Source of the DNA: an uncultured Acetatifactor sp.
GTDB lineage: Bacteria; Bacillota; Clostridia; Lachnospirales; Lachnospiraceae
DNA: 64,000 bases
Direction: 5' to 3'
Assembly: GCA_910584375.1 (NCBI GenBank)
Contig: CAJUAH010000021.1
Coordinates: forward strand, 1 to 64,000
Under the pieces are notes generated by a model. The model saw nothing but the letters and a program-made list of their open reading frames with translations, was not told the origin of the DNA and made no database searches. This document shows, piece by piece, positions 59,500 through 64,000 of this stretch. A program made the translations under genes and the position numbers. Positions within the stretch are counted from its first letter, which is position 1, and every line of letters begins with the position of its first letter.

Positions 59500-60066
59500 C
59501 TACATCTGTCCCTTCATGACCGTCCTGTTTTTGACCAGATAATCCGCCAGGGATACCACGGTCAGCACCAGCGCGATCCACATGACCACATCCGTGGCGA
59601 TCCTGTACCAGGACCAGAAACCGGACAGATCCAGGATCATCATGCATACCATAACCATCTGAAAAGCGGTCTTGAACTTGCCCCAATAGCTGGCGGCAAT
59701 CACCACCTGATTGTCCGCCGCCACCAGCCTGAAACCGCTGATGATAAACTCTCTGCTGATAATGACGATCACCACCCAGGCCGGAATGCGCCCCATGGCC
59801 ACCAGGGCGATCAGCGCCGCGCTGACCAGCAGCTTATCCGCCAGCGGATCCATAAATTTACCGAAATTGGTGATTAGATTATATTTTCTGGCGATCTTGC
59901 CGTCGATCATATCCGTCAGGCTGGCTATGATAAAAATAACCAGCGCCGCCAGCTCCGGGAACAGCAAATTGCTGCCGAACCATCCTGCGTCGCCTCCCAG
60001 CAGCACTATCACGAAAGGTACTATCAATATAACGCGGAATACCGTCAGTTTATTGGGTAGATTCAT
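59500..60066 (-). CDS. pgsA: CDP-diacylglycerol-glycerol-3-phosphate 3-phosphatidyltransferase
   Basis: The product has 188 aa with several membrane helices. The CDP-alcohol phosphotransferase motif is DMIDGKIARKYNLITNFGKF then MDPLADK. It makes phosphatidylglycerol phosphate. It overlaps rimO by 17 nt. Confidence 0.95.
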   Translation of the reverse strand: MNLPNKLTVFRVILIVPFVIVLLGGDAGWFGSNLLFPELAALVIFIIASLTDMIDGKIARKYNLITNFGKFMDPLADKLLVSAALIALVAMGRIPAWVVIVIISREFIISGFRLVAADNQVVIAASYWGKFKTAFQMVMVCMMILDLSGFWSWYRIATDVVMWIALVLTVVSLADYLVKNRTVMKGQM

Positions 60067-61402
60067 CTTTTTCTTCCTCCTGCCATATCTCTCCGATCAG
60101 GTCGTAGGCATTGCTGCCAGTCACCTGCACCTGCGCCAGATCGCCGGTCATCAGCGTGGCGTCGGTATGTACGAACAGAAAACCGTCCACCCCGGGAGCA
60201 TCCCGGTAAGTGCGGGCCACATAGACCTCCTCGTCCGCCACCTTGCCCTCGATCATCACCGTCAGCACCTGCCCTACCGTATCCTCCGCTTTGGCAAATG
60301 CGATCTCCTGCTGCAGTTCCATGATCTCCTGCCGCCAGACTTCCTTCTGCTCCTCCGGTATCTGATCCGGCATCTCCGCGGCGGCTGTCCCCTCCTCCTG
60401 AGAATAAGGAAATACACCCAGACGGTCAAATTCCATCTCATTGACGAAATCCACCAGTTTTTCGTGATCCTCCTGGGTCTCTCCGGGGAAACCTGTGATC
60501 AGTGTGGTGCGCAGGCAGATATCCGGTATCTCCTCCCGCAGCCTGTCAATCAGTTCCCGCAGCTGACTCTGGGTGGTGTGACGTCCCATGCGCCGCAGGA
60601 TCCTGTCACTGGCATGCTGAATGGGAATATCCAGATAATGACACACCTTGGGCTCCTTTTTGATCGTCTGGATCAGCTCTTCCGTGATCTCCTCCGGGTA
60701 GCAGTACAGTATACGGATCCAGCATATCCCCGGGATCTGCGCCAGCTCGTGCAATAGCAGCGGCAGGCTTTTCTCCCCATAGCGATCCAGGCCGTACAAG
60801 GTAGTCTCCTGCGCCACCAGTATCAGCTCTTTCACGCCCTTCCGGGCCAGGATGTTGGCCTGCTCCAGCAGGATTTCCATGGGGACGCTGCGATAATTAC
60901 CCCGGATCTGGGGAATAACGCAGTAGCTGCACCGCTTGCCGCATCCCTCCGCGATCTTCAGATACGCATAGTGTCCTCCCGTGGTCAATACTCTGTCTGT
61001 ATAATACTCGCAGGGTGCGTCCGGATCCTGCACAAACACGGCCTTTCTCCCGGCAAGCGCCCGCTCCACGGCGTCCGCGATCCGGTTCCTGGAGGAGGTT
61101 CCCACGATGGCGTCCACCTCCGGGATCTCCGTCAGGATCTCCCGGTGATAACGCTGGGCCAGACATCCCGCCGCCACCAGCGCCCTGACTCTCCCGCTCT
61201 TTTTCAGCTCCGCCATCTCCAGGAGCGTGTTGATACTCTCTTCCTTGGCGTCTCCGATAAAGCAACAGGTGTTTACCACCACGATCTCGCACTCATTCTC
61301 ATCATCCGTAAAATCATATCCTCTTTGCCGCAGCAGATCCAGCATCTCCTCCGTATCCGCCAGATTCTTGTCGCAGCCCAGGGAAATAAACAATATCTTC
61401 AT
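60050..61402 (-). CDS. rimO: Ribosomal protein S12 methylthiotransferase RimO
   Basis: The product has 450 aa. MTTase domain start FISLGCDKNLADTEEMLDLL; radical SAM motif in IAEGCGKRCSYCVIPQIRG (CxxxCxxC); C-terminal TRAM region (VGQVLTVMIEGKVADEEVYV). It adds a methylthio group to Asp of S12. It lies downstream of rpoZ behind an intrinsic terminator. GAGGGAT precedes the ATG. Confidence 0.96.
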   Translation of the reverse strand: MKILFISLGCDKNLADTEEMLDLLRQRGYDFTDDENECEIVVVNTCCFIGDAKEESINTLLEMAELKKSGRVRALVAAGCLAQRYHREILTEIPEVDAIVGTSSRNRIADAVERALAGRKAVFVQDPDAPCEYYTDRVLTTGGHYAYLKIAEGCGKRCSYCVIPQIRGNYRSVPMEILLEQANILARKGVKELILVAQETTLYGLDRYGEKSLPLLLHELAQIPGICWIRILYCYPEEITEELIQTIKKEPKVCHYLDIPIQHASDRILRRMGRHTTQSQLRELIDRLREEIPDICLRTTLITGFPGETQEDHEKLVDFVNEMEFDRLGVFPYSQEEGTAAAEMPDQIPEEQKEVWRQEIMELQQEIAFAKAEDTVGQVLTVMIEGKVADEEVYVARTYRDAPGVDGFLFVHTDATLMTGDLAQVQVTGSNAYDLIGEIWQEEEKDESTQ

Positions 61403-61413
61403 TTTTATCCCTC

Positions 61414-61451
61414 AAAAAAGGGAGAAATACTCATAGCAGAACATTTCTCCC
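61414..61451 (-). terminator. Terminator/attenuator between rpoZ and rimO
   Basis: GGGAGAAAT (61451-61443) pairs with ATTTCTCCC (61428-61420) on the minus strand, followed by six T residues. It ends only ~12 nt before the rimO ATG, so it either stops most transcription after rpoZ or acts as an attenuator for rimO-pgsA-cinA. Confidence 0.8.
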
Positions 61452-61457
61452 CCTGTT

Positions 61458-61937
61458 TTATACTTCCTGTTCCTCTTCCCGCAGATTCTCCGTTTCCTCC
61501 GCCGCAGGCTCCGTTTGTCCGCCGGTTTCCGCTTTCTCCGTACTCTCGGCAGTCTCTGCGTCCTCCGCTGTCTCCGCGTCTTCCGCTGTCGCCATGTCCG
61601 CTGCCGTCTCCGCGTCCTCCATGTCTCCCGCGTCTTCCGAGACAGATTCTGGCGTATATGCCCCGGTGCTCTCCACCACGTCATATATCTCCTGCTCTTC
61701 CATGACCTCGTCCTCGGCCAGAATCTTGATCTTGCCCTGGTTCAGTTCCTCCACGGCCATAGACAGGGGTTTCTTGCCGGCGCCGTTCACCAGAGGCTCA
61801 TCGCCGCTGATAATCTGCCTTGCTCTCTTGGATGTAGCCATCACGATGGAATACCTGCTGTTGACCACGGGCGCCTCTCCCTGCTCTACCTCGCTGTTTA
61901 CTACTTTCATTAGATCCGAATAAGATGGATGTAACAT
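61458..61937 (-). CDS. rpoZ: RNA polymerase omega subunit with long acidic tail
   Basis: The product has 159 aa. Residues 1-75 are omega-like: MLHPSYSDLMKVVNSEVEQG, SRYSIVMATSKRARQIISGD, KKPLSMAVEELNQGKIKI. The rest is an acidic, Ala/Glu/Thr-rich low-complexity tail (EDAETAEDAETAESTEKAET). Normal omega is about 65-100 aa. The ATG overlaps the gmk stop by 1 nt (TAATG). Omega helps assembly of RNA polymerase; the tail role is unknown. Confidence 0.87.
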   Translation of the reverse strand: MLHPSYSDLMKVVNSEVEQGEAPVVNSRYSIVMATSKRARQIISGDEPLVNGAGKKPLSMAVEELNQGKIKILAEDEVMEEQEIYDVVESTGAYTPESVSEDAGDMEDAETAADMATAEDAETAEDAETAESTEKAETGGQTEPAAEETENLREEEQEV

Positions 61938-62569
61938 TATTCTGCTCCTTTCGCGAATTCGCTCAATTCTTCTCTGATTTCTTTTATTAATGTTTCCTGT
62001 CTGGCCGGTGTGTACCGGGCGTTCTGCACCATGCTGTGGATCTGCCTGACGCATTCTTCCAGATCGTCATTAATGACTATATAATCATAGGCCTCTATGC
62101 CTTCTGATTCCTCTGCCGCGCGGGCCAGCCTCCTGGCTATGACCTCCGGAGTCTCCGTGCCTCTACCCTCCAGCCTCCTTTTAAGCTCCGCCGCGCCGGG
62201 CGGCGTCACAAACAGCAGAAGGCAGTCCGGCACCAGCTCCCTGATCTGCAAGGCCCCCTGGATCTCGATCTCCAGGATCACATCTTTTCCCGCCTCCAGC
62301 ATCTGCTGCACATAATCCCTGGGCGTGCCGTAATAATTCCCGCAGTAACAGGCATACTCCAGCATCCTGCCCTGCCGGATACGCTCCTGAAAGGTCTCCG
62401 TGTCCACAAAAAAGTATTCTATGCCGTCCCGCTCTCCCTCTCTGGGCGCCCTGGTGGTCATGGACACGGACAGGGCATAATTGTCATACTCCCGGGTCAG
62501 CCTCTTCATCAATGTTCCCTTGCCGGCGCCGGAAAAACCGGAGATTACCGTCAAAACCCCTTTACTCAT
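61937..62569 (-). CDS. gmk: Guanylate kinase
   Basis: The product has 210 aa. P-loop SGFSGAGKGTLMKRL; SVSMTTRAPREGERDGIEYF is the GMP-binding region; ILEIEIQGALQIRELVPDCL follows. It phosphorylates GMP. The ATG at 62569 is preferred (GGAGG 8 nt upstream) over 62575; it overlaps the remA end by 8 nt. Confidence 0.97.
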   Translation of the reverse strand: MSKGVLTVISGFSGAGKGTLMKRLTREYDNYALSVSMTTRAPREGERDGIEYFFVDTETFQERIRQGRMLEYACYCGNYYGTPRDYVQQMLEAGKDVILEIEIQGALQIRELVPDCLLLFVTPPGAAELKRRLEGRGTETPEVIARRLARAAEESEGIEAYDYIVINDDLEECVRQIHSMVQNARYTPARQETLIKEIREELSEFAKGAE

Positions 62570-62822
62570 CCTCATTTCCTCCGCTCTCCGCTCTGGCCCT
62601 GCCCGCTATGGTCTCGGGCAGCAGCGCCGACAGGACGATCCGGTTGTTCTCCATGACCAGAACAGCCTTGGTCTTGCGCCCCTGGGTGGCGTCGATGACC
62701 GTGCCCTCCTCCTTGGCCCGCTGCACCAGCCTTTTCACCGGAGCCGAATCCGGGCTGACGATGGCGATGATCTTGTCGGTATTAACGATATTGCCAAAAC
62801 CGATATGGATTAATTTATTCAT
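62562..62822 (-). CDS. remA: RemA-family DNA-binding regulator (DUF370)
   Basis: The product has 86 aa. It has LIHIGFGNIVNTDKIIAIVS, DSAPVKRLVQRAKEEGTVID, ATQGRKTKAVLVM, the full DUF370 fold. In Bacillus it activates biofilm matrix genes; in Clostridia the role is less clear. It sits in the usual yicC-remA-gmk order. Confidence 0.94.
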   Translation of the reverse strand: MNKLIHIGFGNIVNTDKIIAIVSPDSAPVKRLVQRAKEEGTVIDATQGRKTKAVLVMENNRIVLSALLPETIAGRARAESGGNEDE

Positions 62823-62837
62823 GAACCGTCCTCACCG

Positions 62838-63716
62838 TTATTCAATATTCTGGATCTGCTCCCGGATCTTTTCGATCTCCGTCTTCAGCTCTATGGCGCA
62901 GTTCGATATCTCCAGATCGGTGGATTTGGACAGGGTGGTATTGGCCTCCCGGTTCATCTCCTGCGCGATAAAATCCAGTTTGCGACCGATGCTGCCGCCC
63001 TCTAAAAGCGTAGCCTTCGTGGTCTCGATATGGCTGCGCAGCCGCACCAGTTCCTCGTCCACGCAGACCTTGTCCGCAAATATCGTAACCTCCGTCAGCA
63101 ACCTGTTCTCATCCACCTGGGCGTCCCCCAGTAACTCTTTCACCCGCTCTTCCAGTTTCCGGCGGTACTCCAGTACGATCACCGGGGATCTCTCTGTAAT
63201 AAAATCCACCAGTTTTAACATGCCGTCCAGTTTTTCCAAGAGATCGTCTCGAAGGTGCTCTCCCTCCACAACACGGGTCTGCACAAATCCCTCCGCCGCG
63301 CCGCGGATCGCGCTCTGCAGCTCTTTCCACAACTCCTCCTCGTCGATATTCTGCTCCTCCATGGTAAACACCTCGGGATAGCGCGATAAAGTGGAAACCC
63401 GGATATCGTCGTCCAGTCCGAAATCCTCCTGCATCTGACGCAGATACTTCATATACTCTGCAGCCAGTTCCCTGTTATAACGAATACTGGCATTGTTCTC
63501 CGTATAATCCTCATAGGTGATAAACAGATCCACTTTTCCCCGTGATATATAGTTCTTCAATTCCGTGCGGATAGCGGATTCAAAAAAATTCAGTTTCTTG
63601 GGCATCTTGATATTCACATCCAGATACCGATGATTCACGGACTTCATTTCCACGGTAAATTTGCGATTGTTCTCGGCCACCTCGCATCTGCCGAACCCCG
63701 TCATACTCTTTATCAT
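62838..63716 (-). CDS. yicC: YicC/YloC-family endoribonuclease
   Basis: The product has 292 aa. It starts MIKSMTGFGRCEVAENNRKF; MKSVNHRYLDVNIKMPKKL is the family signature, and the C-terminal DUF1732 part is VRLRSHIETTKATLLEGGSI then GRKLDFIAQEMNREANT. Family members are endoribonucleases. AGAGG lies just upstream of the ATG. It heads the operon running to cinA. Confidence 0.94.
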   Translation of the reverse strand: MIKSMTGFGRCEVAENNRKFTVEMKSVNHRYLDVNIKMPKKLNFFESAIRTELKNYISRGKVDLFITYEDYTENNASIRYNRELAAEYMKYLRQMQEDFGLDDDIRVSTLSRYPEVFTMEEQNIDEEELWKELQSAIRGAAEGFVQTRVVEGEHLRDDLLEKLDGMLKLVDFITERSPVIVLEYRRKLEERVKELLGDAQVDENRLLTEVTIFADKVCVDEELVRLRSHIETTKATLLEGGSIGRKLDFIAQEMNREANTTLSKSTDLEISNCAIELKTEIEKIREQIQNIE

Positions 63717-63922
63717 CTTTGCCTCTAATCTGCACATCGCCGACTGCACCCGCGGCAAAGCGCCAATCAAAATGTAAAACATCCGTCTTACACTGTACCC
63801 TGCTGCATACCGCAAGTCCCGCCTGCGATACCGCTCCAATCAGTAAGCCTTCTCTCCAAGTACAATTTCCGCGGTAAAACCCGCGCAGGCCCATAATGCT
63901 TTCCACATCTATAGCTCGTTAT

Positions 63923-63951
63923 ATTATAATGTAGATTGTACAAATAGTCAA
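63923..63951 (-). promoter_or_regulatory. Promoter of the yicC-cinA operon
   Basis: TTGACT (63951-63946), 17-nt spacer, TATAAT (63928-63923) on the minus strand. The ~200-nt leader 63717-63922 has GC-rich segments but no structure or gene I can support; 63952-64000 holds nothing recognised. Confidence 0.8.
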
Positions 63952-64000
63952 GCCGGGCATAAAAACTTTCACGACACTTTCATAACAAACGCATGATTTT

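Noticed and set aside
63580..63906. 108-codon minus-strand open frame in the yicC leader
   Set aside because: It overlaps the yicC start in another frame, and has no ribosome site or homology; possibly a leader peptide, but unsupported.
1..64000. tRNA, rRNA, tmRNA, prophage or complete insertion sequence
   Set aside because: No cloverleaf with a GTTCRA-type T-loop, no rRNA-like segments, and no transposase or phage structural gene was recognised on either strand.

Overview
The window looks like a chromosomal segment of a spore-forming, low-to-mid GC Clostridia bacterium, most likely a Lachnospiraceae-type gut Firmicute. The grounds are endosporulation genes (sigK, spoIIP, gpr, spoIIM, a SpoVB-like flippase), RNase Y, RemA, a LexA-boxed recA, a YicC-RemA-Gmk-RpoZ-RimO-PgsA-CinA gene order, strong AGGAGG ribosome binding sites, and TTG/GTG starts. 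No rRNA, tRNA, prophage, full insertion sequence or CRISPR array was seen. Most genes lie on the minus strand.

Region 1 (1-12 kb) is accessory. It holds a NADAR-family protein, a membrane-anchored secreted protein, an MFS-type transporter, an ECF sigma/anti-sigma pair, a SAM methyltransferase, a methyl-accepting chemotaxis protein, an orphan PilT ATPase and a small operon with a large GT-C-like membrane protein.

Region 2 (12-25 kb) is regulatory and metabolic. It holds an XRE-methyltransferase fusion, a putative redox cluster (two flavodoxin-type proteins, a DUF362 lipoprotein, an iron-type alcohol dehydrogenase, a small protein) facing a divergent LysR regulator, a two-gene cassette of unknown function, a LacI regulator with a family 2 glycoside hydrolase, and an XRE-TPR regulator.

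Region 3 (25-37 kb) holds an AAA-ATPase/PD-(D/E)XK gene next to sigK, flanked by a decayed second copy of the sigK 3' end. It continues with hemW-lepA, spoIIP-gpr, rpsT, a TPM-domain protein and a zinc-ribbon protein.

Region 4 (37-54 kb) is largely housekeeping: gap-pgk-(MazG-like)-tpiA, a PHP phosphatase, nifS-nifU-(two inserted genes)-mnmA, a SpoVB-like flippase, DAHP synthase, a XerD-like recombinase, spoIIM and an aspartate aminotransferase.

Region 5 (54-64 kb) is core: rny, recX-recA with SOS operators, and the yicC-to-cinA operon.

The most unusual content is between genes. An 11-unit, 22-bp tandem array starts inside the lepA promoter and runs into the last codons of spoIIP. A 43-bp triplicate repeat lies downstream of hemW. 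A diverged ~70-bp hairpin/promoter-like repeat occurs in tandem before the LysR gene, over the hemW stop codon, and in shortened form elsewhere. A ~95-bp MITE-like inverted repeat with 8-bp flanking direct repeats sits just upstream of tpiA. All assignments rest on reading the sequence; no database search was possible.
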